Of a stretch of 64,000 bases of DNA, positions 44,758-54,654 are shown in pieces. Under the pieces are notes generated by a model, which made no database searches, was not told where the DNA came from, and saw only the letters and a program-made list of their open reading frames with translations. Positions within the stretch are counted from its first letter, which is position 1. Each line of letters starts with the position of its first letter. Source of the DNA: Pseudorhodoferax sp. Leaf267 (GTDB lineage: Bacteria > Pseudomonadota > Gammaproteobacteria > Burkholderiales > Burkholderiaceae_C); NCBI RefSeq assembly GCF_001422405.1, contig NZ_LMMV01000025.1, positions 297,708-361,707 of the forward strand, in the 5' to 3' direction. The position numbers were made by a program, and so were the translations under genes.

Positions 44758-45390
44758 TCAGGCGCGCAGCGTGTAGTCCAAGGCCCAGAAGTGCTCCCAC
44801 TCCCGATAAGCGCTGGTGGCCGCATCCGGTTCCACCGCGGCCAGCAACTCGGAGCGTGAAGGAAAGTTCTTGAGGATCCGATGCACCGAGCCGTCCGCCA
44901 GGGGGCGCTGCTGGTAGGTGTTGCCGGCCTCGTCGCGCTCGGCAATCGGCGTGCTGCTGCCTGCCACGAAACGGTTGTCCATCAACACGACCCTGGCGCC
45001 GGGCTGCAGCGCGGCGTGCAGACCGTGCAGGAATCCGGCAGTCCGGTCCAGCGCAATGTGCGACCACCAGAAGCCGGCGAAGGCGCCGTCGAACTTTTCT
45101 TCGAAGCGGGGCAGGTGGAACGCGTCGCCCTGCACGAGGCGAACGTTTCGCGGCACGCGGCCCTGCGCGATGCGCAGGGTCTGCGGTGCACTGTCCAGTG
45201 CCACGACGCTCGCCGCTGCAGGCGCGTAGAACTGGGTCCAGTAGCCGGTGCCGCAGGCGATCTCCAATACCTTGCGCCAGGCGAACACGGTGGCAAGCCA
45301 TGCCTCCATCTGCCGCAGGTCGGCCTGCCGCTCCGGCTTGGCATAGATCCGGTCGTATTCGGGGGCGCGTGCTGCGTAGTACTCCTGCAT
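44758..45390 (-). CDS. Class I SAM-dependent methyltransferase
   Basis: A 210-residue Rossmann-fold methyltransferase. Motif I is VLEIACGTGYWTQFYA near residue 45, followed by VVALDSAPQTLRIAQGR (motif II acidic) and NVRLVQGDAFHLP, and the motif-IV stretch FDGAFAGFWWSHI. It resembles UbiE/MenG-like small-molecule methyltransferases, but the substrate is unclear. Start 45390 (MQEYYAARAPEYD) is the family-like start. It is followed 4 bp later by the glycolipid-binding gene, and is divergent from the ParB-like gene (about 105 bp). Confidence 0.92.
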   Translation of the reverse strand: MQEYYAARAPEYDRIYAKPERQADLRQMEAWLATVFAWRKVLEIACGTGYWTQFYAPAAASVVALDSAPQTLRIAQGRVPRNVRLVQGDAFHLPRFEEKFDGAFAGFWWSHIALDRTAGFLHGLHAALQPGARVVLMDNRFVAGSSTPIAERDEAGNTYQQRPLADGSVHRILKNFPSRSELLAAVEPDAATSAYREWEHFWALDYTLRA

Positions 45391-45495
45391 GGCGGTCTCT
45401 CCTGCATCAAGGCCGGATCCGACTATAGGGTGGCCCGCCCCGACCCCGCCTCTAGAATCCGCCCCCTTTCCACCGCTCCCCATCCCCGCACCCCC

Positions 45496-46332
45496 ATGGA
45501 CATCGTCGTCAACGAAGAACTCAAGGCCTACATCGATCCTCTGACCCCGGACGAACACGAAGCGCTGGAGCGCAGCATCCTGGCCGAGGGCTGCCGCGAT
45601 GCGCTGGTCTTGTGGGGCGACGTGCTGGTGGACGGGCACAACCGCTACGGCATCTGCAAGGCACACGGCCTGCCGTTCCAGACAGTGCAGAACACGCGCT
45701 TCACGTCCATCGAGGACGTGCACCTGTGGATGATCGACCAGCACCTGGGCCGGCGCAGCGTGTCGGACTTCCAGCGCGGCGTGCTGGCGTTGCGCAAGCG
45801 CGAGATCGTGGCCGCGCGGCGTGCCCAGCGCGAGGCCGCGCCGGCCGCTGCGCCACCGGCCGCCGAGGCGCCGCCCGGCGAATGGCTGAACACGCGCGAG
45901 GCGCTGGCCAAGGCCGCGCGCATCAGCAACAGCCAGGCCGTGATGATCGAGAAGATCCACAAGCAGGCCGCGCCGGAGGTGGTGGCCGCCGTGCGCGCGG
46001 GCGACATCTCGATCAATGCCGCGGCCGCCGTGGCCAGCCTGCCGGTCGAGGAGCAGGCCGCCGCCGCCGCCGCCGGCAAGGACGAGCTCAAGCAGGCCGC
46101 CAAGCGTGTGCGCGAATCGACCAGGAAAAAGCCGGCCGGCGATGCTGGCGAGCAAGCGCCGCAGGACAGTGGCGAAGACACCATCGAGTCGCTGCGTGCC
46201 CGCGTGAAGATGCTGACGGCCGAGAACGCGGCGCTGCGCAAGCAGGTCATGAACCTGCTGGCGAAGAGCCCCGCCGCCGCCAGTGCCGCGCAGGAGCCTG
46301 CCGCCCAGGACGACGACGGCGCGCCGTTCTGA
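45496..46332 (+). CDS. Orphan ParB/RepB-like plasmid replication/partition-type protein
   Basis: A 278-residue protein. The N-terminal third (MDIVVNEELKAYIDPLTPDEHEALERSILAEGCRDALVLW, then VDGHNRYGICKAHGLPF) matches the ParB-like nuclease fold with DGHNRY as the GxxRxxA-like helix/loop. It lacks a recognisable KorB helix-turn-helix, and the C-terminal part is an alanine-rich helix with a final coiled coil (IESLRARVKMLTAENAALRKQVMNLLAKS). There is no parA or oriC nearby, so a direct role in segregation is uncertain. Similar proteins occur singly in Comamonadaceae chromosomes. Confidence 0.78.
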   Translation: MDIVVNEELKAYIDPLTPDEHEALERSILAEGCRDALVLWGDVLVDGHNRYGICKAHGLPFQTVQNTRFTSIEDVHLWMIDQHLGRRSVSDFQRGVLALRKREIVAARRAQREAAPAAAPPAAEAPPGEWLNTREALAKAARISNSQAVMIEKIHKQAAPEVVAAVRAGDISINAAAAVASLPVEEQAAAAAAGKDELKQAAKRVRESTRKKPAGDAGEQAPQDSGEDTIESLRARVKMLTAENAALRKQVMNLLAKSPAAASAAQEPAAQDDDGAPF

Positions 46333-46415
46333 GCGCGCGCCGCGGCCCTGCGCCGGCTTGGCAGCGGCGCTGCGCGTGATCAGAATGGAGGCCGACTGAC
46401 CACCGTCGTTGCCCC

Positions 46416-46895
46416 ATGCGCCGTGCCCCCCGCTTCGCGCTGCTGCTGCTCTCGCACCTGCTGGTGCTGACGCTCGGCTTCAGCCTGGGCGTGTACGTTC
46501 TGCCGGTGCTGACGGCGCCGCCCGCCCCGAGCGCGGAGGAGGTCGCTGCGCAGGCCCGGGGCGCGCGCTGGCAGGCGCAGTTCCGGCGCGACCTGCGCGA
46601 CAGCGATGCGCTGCACTGGGGCGAGGGCACGGTCTCCGTGGGGCCGCGCAGCATCGCGCTGGCCGGCCGCCTGGCACCGGGGCCCGACTACAAGCTGTAC
46701 CTGTCTCCCGTGTTCGTCGAGACCGAGGCCGACTTCCTGCGGCTCAAGCCGCAGATGGTGCGCGTGGGCGACGTGCGCACCTTCGACAACTTCGTCGTGC
46801 CGGTGCCCGAGGCCATCGACGTGGCGCGCCATGCGGCCGTGATCGTCTGGTGCGAGAGCTTCGGGCAATTCATCACGGCGGCGCAGTACCGCTGA
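46416..46895 (+). CDS. DM13-domain protein with N-terminal membrane anchor
   Basis: A 159-residue protein. Residues about 9-30 (LLLLSHLLVLTLGFSLGVYVLP) form a signal anchor. The DM13 domain covers residues about 60-158: ALHWGEGTVSVGPRSIALAGRLAPGPDYKLYLSPVFVE and VARHAAVIVWCESFGQFITAAQYR, including the conserved WC near the end. DM13 domains are proposed to be redox-related, with a conserved cysteine (the Cys in VIVWCESFG). The protein sits between two unrelated genes and its partner is unknown. Confidence 0.88.
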   Translation: MRRAPRFALLLLSHLLVLTLGFSLGVYVLPVLTAPPAPSAEEVAAQARGARWQAQFRRDLRDSDALHWGEGTVSVGPRSIALAGRLAPGPDYKLYLSPVFVETEADFLRLKPQMVRVGDVRTFDNFVVPVPEAIDVARHAAVIVWCESFGQFITAAQYR

Positions 46896-46919
46896 CGGCG
46901 CGGGGCCGTCGGCGGCCTG

Positions 46920-49664
46920 CTAGCCGAACACCGCCCGCCACACGGCCAGCACCGCGTCGCGCTCGGCCTGCAGCGCGGGCGGCATGAACTGCGTCGGCGC
47001 TTCGTCGAGCCGCGCCTGGTGCTGCACATGGCGCAGCTCGCGGTAGGCATCGGCCGCGGCCTGGCCGCTGCCTGCGGGCAGCAAGCCGCAAGCCTCGGCG
47101 CGCTGCAGCAGCGCGATGTTGCCCACATTGGCGATCAGCTCCTCGTGCGTGCCGGACTGCGACAGCACCAGGTACTGCACGGCGAACTCGGCGTCCACCA
47201 TGCCGCCCGTGCTGTGCTTGATGTCGAACTTGCCGCCGCGCACCGGGTGCGCCGTGCGCACCTTGTCGCGCATGGCCACGATCTCCTGGCGCAGCGCATC
47301 GGCATCGCGCGGCGCGGCGATCACGGCGCTGCGCACGGCGTCGAAGCGCGGGCGCAGCGACTCGATGCCGACCACGAAGCGCGCACGCGTCATGGCCTGG
47401 TGCTCCCAGGTCCAGGCGGTGTTGCTGCCGCGGCGCTGCTGGTACTTGGCGTAGGCGTCGAAGGTGGTGATCAGCAGGCCCGAATTGCCGTTGGGCCGCA
47501 GCGCGGTGTCGATCTCAAACAGGTCGCCCTCGCTGGTCTTCACGGTCAGCCAGTTGATCATCTTGCGCACGAAGGCGGCATAGGCCTCGGGCGCGCGCTC
47601 GTCGTCGTCCTCGTAGACGAACACGATGTCCAGGTCGCTGCCGTAGCCCAGCTCCTTGCCGCCCAATTTGCCGTAGCCGATGATGGCGAACTGCGGCTCC
47701 TCGCGGTGCGCGCTCTTCAGGCGCTGCCAGCACCAGCGCGCCGTCACGCGCAGCATCACGTCGGCCAGGGCCGACAGGTCGTCGGCGACCTGTTCGACCG
47801 TGAGCCGGCCCTCCACGTCGCGCGCCAGCGTGCGGAACAGCTCGGCGTGGTGCGCGCGGCGCAGCAGGTTCAAGAGCTCTTCCTCGTCGTCCTCGCCGGT
47901 GCGGGCCAGCGACTTGCGGCGCTCTTCGAGCTCGTTCTCGAAAGCCTCGGCCGCGAAGCGCTCGGACAGCATCAGGTTGGAGGCCAGCTCGTCGATCACG
48001 CCGGGGTGGCGCAGCAGATAGCGCGCGGGCCAGCGTGCCGCGCTCAGCAGGCGCAGCAAGCGGTCGTGGATGGCAGGGCGCTCCAGCAGCAGGGCCAGGT
48101 AGCTCTCACGGCGCAGCAGCGGCTCGACCCAGTCGGCCCAACGCATCGCGCCCTGCAGCCGGCGCTCGCCGGCCTCCTCGTCGGGCTGGCCTTCCTTGAG
48201 CCAGTCGGCCGTGCGCTGCACCAGGCGCAGCAGCCGCGCGCGGCTGTCGTCGCGCAGGGCCTGCACGCGCGGGTGCTCGCGCCAGGTGCCGATGCGCGTG
48301 CGGAACGCAGCGGGCAGGCGGTCCAGCACGGTGTCCAGATCGGGCGCGCCGGGGCGCTCGCCGCGCGCCGGCTTCACGCCGTTGAGGCAGCCCGTGCAGG
48401 CGGGCTTGCCGCCGAGCAGGATGTCGAATTCCTGCGCGACCAGCTCGCGGTGCTGGTCCAGCTCGGACAGGAACGCGCAGCAGGACGCATAGCCCATGGT
48501 GTGGGCGATCCAGGCCAGGTCGTCGTCGCCGCTGGGCAGCACATGGGTCTGCTGGTCGTCCAGGTACTGGATGCGGTGCTCGACGCGGCGCAGGAACACA
48601 TAGGCTGCGGCCAGCGCGTCGGCCGTGGTCTGCGGCATCAGGCCGGCGCGCGCCAGGCGCTGCAGAGCGTCCAGCGTGGAGCGCGTGCGCAGCTCGGGGA
48701 ATTGGCCGCCGCGCACCACCTGCAGCAGCTGCACGGTGAACTCGATCTCGCGGATGCCGCCGCGCGACAGCTTGACGTCGTTGGCGCGCTCGGGGTGGCC
48801 GGCCGCGCGCTTGGCGGCGTGCTCGCGGATCTGCCGGTGCAGCACGCGCAGCGCGTCGAACACGCTGTAGTCCAGGTAGCGCCGGAACACGAAGGGCAGG
48901 ACCACACCGCGCAGGTCCTGCGCGCCGCCGTCTTCCACGCAGCGGCGCGGCGCGACCACGCGGCTCTTGAGCCAGGCGAAGCGTTCCCACTCGCGGCCCT
49001 GCGACTGCAGGTAGTCCTCCAGCGCGCTCAGCGACACGGCCGGCGGGCCGGAATTGCCATGCGGGCGCAGCGCCAGGTCGACACGGAACACGAAGCCGTG
49101 CTCGGTCGTGTCGCCGACCAGGCCATAGATGATCTTCACGGCGCGCGCGAAGTACTCGTGGTTGCTGATGCGGCCGCGGCCCTCGGCGTCGCCGGCCGTC
49201 TCGCCGTCGTGGTCGTAGACGTAGATCAGGTCGATGTCGCTGGACACGTTGAGCTCGCGCGCACCCAGCTTGCCCATGCCGATGACCCACAGGTTGGCGC
49301 GTGCGCCGCCCGGTGCCAGCGGCCTGCCGTGGCGCGCGTCCAGCTCGCGCTCGGCGTCCTGGCCGGCTTCGTCCAGCGCCAGTTCGGCCAGCTCGGTGAC
49401 CGCGCTGGTGACCACGGCCAGTGGTGCCTGCCGGTCGCAATCCAGGTGCACCAGGCGTTCCATCACCAGCTGGCGCAGCATGCGCAAGGCCGCACTGGTC
49501 GTGTGGCCTTGGTCGCGCAGCGCCTGCAGCGTGACGCGCATCTGCGCGCGGCGCGGCGGGCCTTCGGCCAGCAGCGCGAGCTCCTTGGCATAGCGCCGGC
49601 GCAGGCGCTGCACGAAGCGCGAGCCGCCCGATGTGGCCAGCGGTGCGGCGGCCGGGTCGGCCAT
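46920..49664 (-). CDS. glnE: Bifunctional glutamine synthetase adenylyltransferase/deadenylase
   Basis: A 914-residue enzyme that adenylylates and deadenylylates GlnA in response to PII. Two nucleotidyltransferase modules are visible: GMGKLGARELNVSSDIDLIYVYDHDG in the N-terminal (deadenylylase) half and GYGKLGGKELGYGSDLDIVFVYEDDD in the C-terminal (adenylylase) half, each with the GS/D-x-D metal motif, and GNSG substrate loops occur in both. E. coli GlnE has 946 residues. Start 49664 (MADPAAAPLATSGGSRFVQRL) is preferred over an ATG at 49736. It is divergent from yhdP. Confidence 0.96.
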   Translation of the reverse strand: MADPAAAPLATSGGSRFVQRLRRRYAKELALLAEGPPRRAQMRVTLQALRDQGHTTSAALRMLRQLVMERLVHLDCDRQAPLAVVTSAVTELAELALDEAGQDAERELDARHGRPLAPGGARANLWVIGMGKLGARELNVSSDIDLIYVYDHDGETAGDAEGRGRISNHEYFARAVKIIYGLVGDTTEHGFVFRVDLALRPHGNSGPPAVSLSALEDYLQSQGREWERFAWLKSRVVAPRRCVEDGGAQDLRGVVLPFVFRRYLDYSVFDALRVLHRQIREHAAKRAAGHPERANDVKLSRGGIREIEFTVQLLQVVRGGQFPELRTRSTLDALQRLARAGLMPQTTADALAAAYVFLRRVEHRIQYLDDQQTHVLPSGDDDLAWIAHTMGYASCCAFLSELDQHRELVAQEFDILLGGKPACTGCLNGVKPARGERPGAPDLDTVLDRLPAAFRTRIGTWREHPRVQALRDDSRARLLRLVQRTADWLKEGQPDEEAGERRLQGAMRWADWVEPLLRRESYLALLLERPAIHDRLLRLLSAARWPARYLLRHPGVIDELASNLMLSERFAAEAFENELEERRKSLARTGEDDEEELLNLLRRAHHAELFRTLARDVEGRLTVEQVADDLSALADVMLRVTARWCWQRLKSAHREEPQFAIIGYGKLGGKELGYGSDLDIVFVYEDDDERAPEAYAAFVRKMINWLTVKTSEGDLFEIDTALRPNGNSGLLITTFDAYAKYQQRRGSNTAWTWEHQAMTRARFVVGIESLRPRFDAVRSAVIAAPRDADALRQEIVAMRDKVRTAHPVRGGKFDIKHSTGGMVDAEFAVQYLVLSQSGTHEELIANVGNIALLQRAEACGLLPAGSGQAAADAYRELRHVQHQARLDEAPTQFMPPALQAERDAVLAVWRAVFG

Positions 49665-49759
49665 CGAATTCAGGGAAGTGGGGCTGAACAAAGGGTCACG
49701 TACGCGGGGGGAACCGGTGCCGAGGTCGCGGGTCATAATTCCTGGCCATCTAGCTTGCA

Positions 49760-52700
49760 ATGACAGAACCGACGCCACGTCCTTCACGCCTTCTCAAGCT
49801 GGCGGCCATCGCGGCCCCCTGGGTCTTGGGGCTTGTGCTGGGCATGTGGCTGGTCTTGGGCATGGCCTGGGGGGCGTTGCACGGCTGGATTGTGCCGCGA
49901 ATCGCCGAGTTCCGCCCGCAGCTGGAAGCCACTGCCACACGCGTGCTCGGGGCTCCCGTGCGCATCGGTTCGATCAGCGCCACATCGGGCTGGCTGGTCC
50001 CCAGCTTTGAACTGAACGACGTCGTGCTGCTGGACGCGCAGGGCCGCGAAGGCCTGCGCCTCGCACGTGTATCGGCTCTGCTGTCGCCGCGTTCGCTGGT
50101 GCGCCTGGGCTTCGAGCAACTGGTGATCGACGGCCCCGTGCTCGACGTGCGTCGCACGGCCGAAGGCCGCATCCTGCTGGCCGGCATCGACATCTCGGGC
50201 GACGCGCAGGGCGGCGACGGCTGGGCCGGCGACTGGCTGTTCTCGCAGCGCGAAGTGGCCGTGCGCCAGGCCACCGTGCGCTGGACCGACGAGCAGCAGC
50301 GCAGCGACCCGGTCGAGCTGCAGCAGGCCGACCTGGTCATCCGCAACGGCAGCCGGCGCCACCTGATCCGGCTGGACGCGACACCGCCGGCCGAATGGGG
50401 CGAGCGCTTCAGCCTGCGCGCCACGATGCGCCAGTCCCTCCTGAACCCGCGGCGCGGCAACTGGCGCGAGTGGGACGGGCCCGTGTATGCCGACTTCCCC
50501 GGCATCGACCTGTCCCGGCTGCGCCCGCATGTCGACCTGGGCGCGGGCCACGACGTCGAGCTGCTGGCCGGCCGCGGCGCGCTGCGCGTGTGGGCCGACG
50601 TCGTGCACGGCGACGTGCTGGGCGGCACGGCCGACCTGGCGCTGCAGGACGCCAGCGCCCGCCTCGGCGCCGACCTGGCGCCACTGGCCTTCGACCACGT
50701 GCAGGGCCGCCTGACCGGCAAGCAGCTGGCCAGTGGCCTGGAGCTGGCCACAGAGCAGCTGCGCTTCGCACTGCGCGACGGTGAGGACGGCCGCGTCGAC
50801 TGGCCCCGCGGCGACGTGTTCCTGACCTACATGCGCGGCGAAAGTCGCGTGCCCGGCCAGGGCCAGCTGCGCGCCGACCGCATTGACCTGGGCGCGCTCG
50901 CCGAGGTCGCGCGGCGTCTGCCGCTGTCGCCCGAGGCGCATGGACAACTGGCTGCATTCGCGCCGCGCGGCCAGGTCGAACAGCTCAACGCGAGCTGGAC
51001 GGGCCGCATCGAGGCCCCGGCCAGCTACCGCGTGCGCGGCCGCGTGCAGAATCTGGCGATCGCCGCCGGCGCCCTGCCTGCGGCGCGGCCCGACATGCAG
51101 CACCCGATCGGCCGGCCCGGCCTGCGCGGCGCCGCGGGCACGTTCGACCTGAACCAGGGCGGCGGCCAGGCCACGCTGTCGATCGCGCAGGGCGCCATGG
51201 AATTCCCGGGCGTGTTCGAAGAGCCGCTGGTGCCCATGGACAGCCTGGACGCCGAGCTGCGCTGGCAGCGACAGGGCGCTCGCCTCACCGTGCACGTGCC
51301 GAGCGCGCACTTCGCCAATGCCGATGGCGCGGGGGAGCTGCAGGCGCGCTGGGCCAGCCGCGACGCGCCTGCCGACGACGGCCAGCCGCACGGCCCCGGC
51401 GTGCTCGACCTGGCCGGCAAGCTCACACGCGCCGACGGCACGCGCGTGCACCGCTACCTGCCGCTGGTGGTGGGCGACGACGCGCGCCACTACGTGCGCG
51501 ATGCCGTGCAGCAGGGCAAGTCCAGCAGCGTGCAGTTCAAGGTCAAGGGCGACCTGGAGCACTTCCCCTACCAGAACCCCAAGCTCGGCGAGTTCAACAT
51601 CACGGCCCAGGTGCAGGACGTCGTCTACGCCTATGTGCCGGCGCGGCTGCAGAACGCCGGCGAGCTGCCCTGGCCCGCGCTGGCCCGGCTGTCGGGCCGG
51701 CTCGTGTTCGACCGCAACGGCATGCAGGTGCGCGAGGCCAAGGGCCAGCTTGCCGGCCTGCCGGGGTTTGCGGTCACCAGGGCCGAGGCCGACATCCCCG
51801 ACTTCGGCCACGCCCAGGTCGCGGTGCGCGCCGAGGGCCGCGGCCCGCTGGCCGAGATGCTGGCCATGGTCGGCAGCTCGCCGCTGGCGCAGATGACGGG
51901 CGGCGCGCTGGCGCAGGCCACGGCCACGGGCGCGGCGGACCTGAAGCTGCAGCTTGCGCTGCCGCTCGCGGACCTGGCCCGCAGCAAGGTGCAGGGCAGC
52001 GTGCTGCTGCCCGGCAATGACGTGCGCATGCAGCCCGACACCTCGCTGCTGGCGCGCACGCGCGGCAGCGTGAACTTCAGCGAGACCGGCTTCACGCTGG
52101 CCGGCCTGCAGACCCGCGTGTTCGGCGGCGACGCGCGCGTGGAGGGCGGCTCGCGCGGCGACGACGTGAACCTGCGCCTGCAGGGCGAAGCCACGGCCGA
52201 GGGCCTGCGCCAGGCCGGCGAGCTTGGCGTGGTGGCGCGGCTGGCGCAGCAGGCCACGGGCGGCACGGCCTATGCGGCAGCGCTGACCATGCAGAACGGC
52301 GCGCTGGCCTTCAATCTGGACAGCAGCCTGCAGGGCCTGGCCTTGAACCTGCCCGCGCCGCTGGCCAAGCCCGCCGACACGGCCTGGCCGCTGCGCGTGG
52401 CGCTGGCGCCGCAGGCCGGCACGCCGCGCACGGACCAGCTCGCCGTGGAGCTCGGGCCGCTGCTGTCGGCCCAGTTCGTGCGCGATCTGTCCGGCACCGA
52501 GCCGCGCGTGCTGCGCGGCGCCATCGGCCTGGGCCTGCTGCCCGACGAGACGGCGCCGCTGCCGCCCAGTGGCGTCGTGGCCAACGTGCGGCTGGACACG
52601 GTCTCGGTCGACGCCTGGCAGGCCGTGCTCGGCGACCTCTCGCCCGCGGCGGCCGGGGCCGCGCCGGCCCCTGCGGGCGCGGCGGGCGGCGACAGCGCTT

Positions 52701-53842
52701 TCCTGCCCGACCGCTTCGCGCTGCGTGCCGGCGAGCTGCGCTTCGGCGGGCGCAGCCTGCACCAGCTGGTCGTCGGCGGCTCACGCCAGGGCAGCACCTG
52801 GCGCGCCAATGTCGATGCGCATGAACTCAACGGCTACGTCGAGTACCGGGCCGGCGCGGGCGGCGATGCGGCATCGGGCCGCGTGCACGCACGGCTCGCA
52901 CGGCTGGCCATCGCCCAGGGCAGCGAGGACGAAGTCACGACCCTGCTGGACCAGCAGCCTTCGGCCGTACCGGCGCTGGACGTGGTGATCGAGGACTTCG
53001 AGTTGCGCGGCAAGAAGCTGGGCCGCCTGGAGATGGACGCCGTGAACCGCGGCGGTGCCGAGTGGCGGCTCAACAAGCTGCACCTGGCCATGCCCGAGGC
53101 CGACTTCCTCGCATCCGGCAGCTGGGCCGCGGGCCCGAACGGCCAGGCCCGGCGCACGGTCATGGATTTCAAGCTGGACATCCAGGACGCCGGCGCGCTG
53201 CTGGCGCGGCTGGCCATGCCCGGCGTGTTCCGCCGCGGCGCGGGCCGCATGGAGGGCCAGGTGGCGTGGACCGGCTCGCCCCTGTCGCTCGACGAGGCCA
53301 GCCTGGGCGGCCAGTTCCACCTGGACGTGGAGAACGGCCAGTTCCTCAAGGCCGATGCCGGCGCCGCGCGGCTGCTCGGCGTGTTGAGCCTGCAGGCGCT
53401 GCCCAGGCGGCTGACGCTGGACTTCCGCGACCTGTTCAGCGAGGGCTTCGCGTTCGACTTCATCCGCGGCGACGTGCGCATCGCGCGCGGCAAGGCCAGC
53501 ACCAACAACCTGCAGATGAAGGGTGTCTCGGCCGCCGTGCTGCTGGACGGCAGCGCCGACATCACGCAGGAGACGCAGGACATCCGCGTCGTCGTCGTGC
53601 CCGAGATCAACGCGGGCACGGCCTCGCTGGTGGCCACCGTGATCAACCCGGCCATCGGCGTGGGCACCTTCCTCGCGCAGTGGCTGCTGCGCCGCCCGCT
53701 CATGGAGGCGGCCACGCAGCAGTTCCACATCGACGGCACCTGGAGCGACCCGCGCATCGAGCGCGTGGCGCGCAGCGGGCCGACCGCGGTCGCCGAAGAG
53801 CGCAAGGGCGGCACGCCGCCCTCCGCAGGAGCCACGCCATGA
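49760..53842 (+). CDS. yhdP: YhdP-family AsmA-like protein (inter-membrane lipid transport)
   Basis: A 1360-residue protein with one N-terminal span (residues about 17-44, PWVLGLVLGMWLVLGMAWG) and a very long periplasmic beta-rich body typical of AsmA-like bridge proteins (YhdP, TamB). The start region EFRPQLEATATRVLGAPVRIGSISA and the C-terminus VPEINAGTASLVATVINPAIGVGTFLAQWLLRRPL, FHIDGTWSDPRIERV are YhdP hallmarks. These proteins carry phospholipids to the outer membrane. E. coli YhdP has 1266 residues. It is the first gene of a run with a nitrilase-like gene and a two-component system, the first step overlapping by ATGA. Confidence 0.95.
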   Translation: MTEPTPRPSRLLKLAAIAAPWVLGLVLGMWLVLGMAWGALHGWIVPRIAEFRPQLEATATRVLGAPVRIGSISATSGWLVPSFELNDVVLLDAQGREGLRLARVSALLSPRSLVRLGFEQLVIDGPVLDVRRTAEGRILLAGIDISGDAQGGDGWAGDWLFSQREVAVRQATVRWTDEQQRSDPVELQQADLVIRNGSRRHLIRLDATPPAEWGERFSLRATMRQSLLNPRRGNWREWDGPVYADFPGIDLSRLRPHVDLGAGHDVELLAGRGALRVWADVVHGDVLGGTADLALQDASARLGADLAPLAFDHVQGRLTGKQLASGLELATEQLRFALRDGEDGRVDWPRGDVFLTYMRGESRVPGQGQLRADRIDLGALAEVARRLPLSPEAHGQLAAFAPRGQVEQLNASWTGRIEAPASYRVRGRVQNLAIAAGALPAARPDMQHPIGRPGLRGAAGTFDLNQGGGQATLSIAQGAMEFPGVFEEPLVPMDSLDAELRWQRQGARLTVHVPSAHFANADGAGELQARWASRDAPADDGQPHGPGVLDLAGKLTRADGTRVHRYLPLVVGDDARHYVRDAVQQGKSSSVQFKVKGDLEHFPYQNPKLGEFNITAQVQDVVYAYVPARLQNAGELPWPALARLSGRLVFDRNGMQVREAKGQLAGLPGFAVTRAEADIPDFGHAQVAVRAEGRGPLAEMLAMVGSSPLAQMTGGALAQATATGAADLKLQLALPLADLARSKVQGSVLLPGNDVRMQPDTSLLARTRGSVNFSETGFTLAGLQTRVFGGDARVEGGSRGDDVNLRLQGEATAEGLRQAGELGVVARLAQQATGGTAYAAALTMQNGALAFNLDSSLQGLALNLPAPLAKPADTAWPLRVALAPQAGTPRTDQLAVELGPLLSAQFVRDLSGTEPRVLRGAIGLGLLPDETAPLPPSGVVANVRLDTVSVDAWQAVLGDLSPAAAGAAPAPAGAAGGDSAFLPDRFALRAGELRFGGRSLHQLVVGGSRQGSTWRANVDAHELNGYVEYRAGAGGDAASGRVHARLARLAIAQGSEDEVTTLLDQQPSAVPALDVVIEDFELRGKKLGRLEMDAVNRGGAEWRLNKLHLAMPEADFLASGSWAAGPNGQARRTVMDFKLDIQDAGALLARLAMPGVFRRGAGRMEGQVAWTGSPLSLDEASLGGQFHLDVENGQFLKADAGAARLLGVLSLQALPRRLTLDFRDLFSEGFAFDFIRGDVRIARGKASTNNLQMKGVSAAVLLDGSADITQETQDIRVVVVPEINAGTASLVATVINPAIGVGTFLAQWLLRRPLMEAATQQFHIDGTWSDPRIERVARSGPTAVAEERKGGTPPSAGATP

Positions 53843-54654
53843 AGATCGCCGCCGTGCAGATGGTCTCGTCCACGCGCCTGGACCACAACCTGGGCCAGGC
53901 CCGTGCGCTGCTGGAGCAGGCCGCCGCGGCCGGCGCCGAGCTGGCCGTGCTGCCCGAGTACTTCTGCCTGCTCGGCGCGCGCGACACCGACAAGCTCGCG
54001 ATCCAGGAGGCGTTCGGCCACGGGCGCATCCAGACCTTCCTGGCCAACGCCGCGCGCGAGCTGGGCCTGTGGCTGGTGGGCGGCACGCTGCCGATCACGG
54101 TGGGCGACGGCACGCGCGTGCGCAACACCTCGCTGGTGTTCGACCCGCAGGGCGCTTGCGTGGCGCGCTACGACAAGATCCACCTGTTCCGCTTCGACAA
54201 CGGCACCGAACGCTTCGACGAGTCGCGCGTGCTGGAGCGCGGCGACGCGCCCGCGCTGCTCGACATCACGGCGCGCGACGGCCGGCGCTGGCGCGTGGGC
54301 CTGAGCGTGTGCTACGACCTGCGCTTTGCCGAGCTGTACCGCCACTACGCCGCGGCCGGTGCCGAGCTGCTGCTGGTGCCCAGCGCCTTCACGCACACCA
54401 CCGGCCAGGCGCACTGGGAGACGCTGCTGCGTGCCCGCGCCATCGAGAACCTGGCCTACGTGTGCGCGCCCGCACAGGGCGGCCTGCACGAGAACGGCCG
54501 GCGCACCTGGGGCCATACCATGCTGGTCGATCCCTGGGGCCAGGTGCTGGACGAGCGCGCCGAGGGCGAGGGCTGCGTGCTGGCCACGCTGGACGCCGCG
54601 CGGCTGGCCCAGGTGCGCCGGCAACTGCCCGCGCTGGAGCACCGCGTGCTGTGA
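53839..54654 (+). CDS. Carbon-nitrogen hydrolase (nitrilase-superfamily amidase, Nit-type)
   Basis: A 271-residue amidase. The catalytic triad is Glu40 (AVLPEYFCLL), Lys113 (RYDKIHLF) and Cys158 (GLSVCYDLRFAELYR), with a family-conforming His-Thr loop (AFTHTTGQAHW). The closest type is the Nit1/Nit2-like group acting on deaminated glutathione or omega-amides, based on FCLLG and GLSVCYDLRF; this is inferred. The ATG overlaps the yhdP stop (ATGA), and its own stop is overlapped by the next gene's GTG. Confidence 0.93.
   Translation: MKIAAVQMVSSTRLDHNLGQARALLEQAAAAGAELAVLPEYFCLLGARDTDKLAIQEAFGHGRIQTFLANAARELGLWLVGGTLPITVGDGTRVRNTSLVFDPQGACVARYDKIHLFRFDNGTERFDESRVLERGDAPALLDITARDGRRWRVGLSVCYDLRFAELYRHYAAAGAELLLVPSAFTHTTGQAHWETLLRARAIENLAYVCAPAQGGLHENGRRTWGHTMLVDPWGQVLDERAEGEGCVLATLDAARLAQVRRQLPALEHRVL

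Noticed and set aside
45496-46332. Plasmid origin or integrated plasmid at the ParB-like gene
   Set aside because: No rep, parA, mobilisation gene or iteron repeat is seen around it, and neighbours are core chromosomal genes such as glnE.
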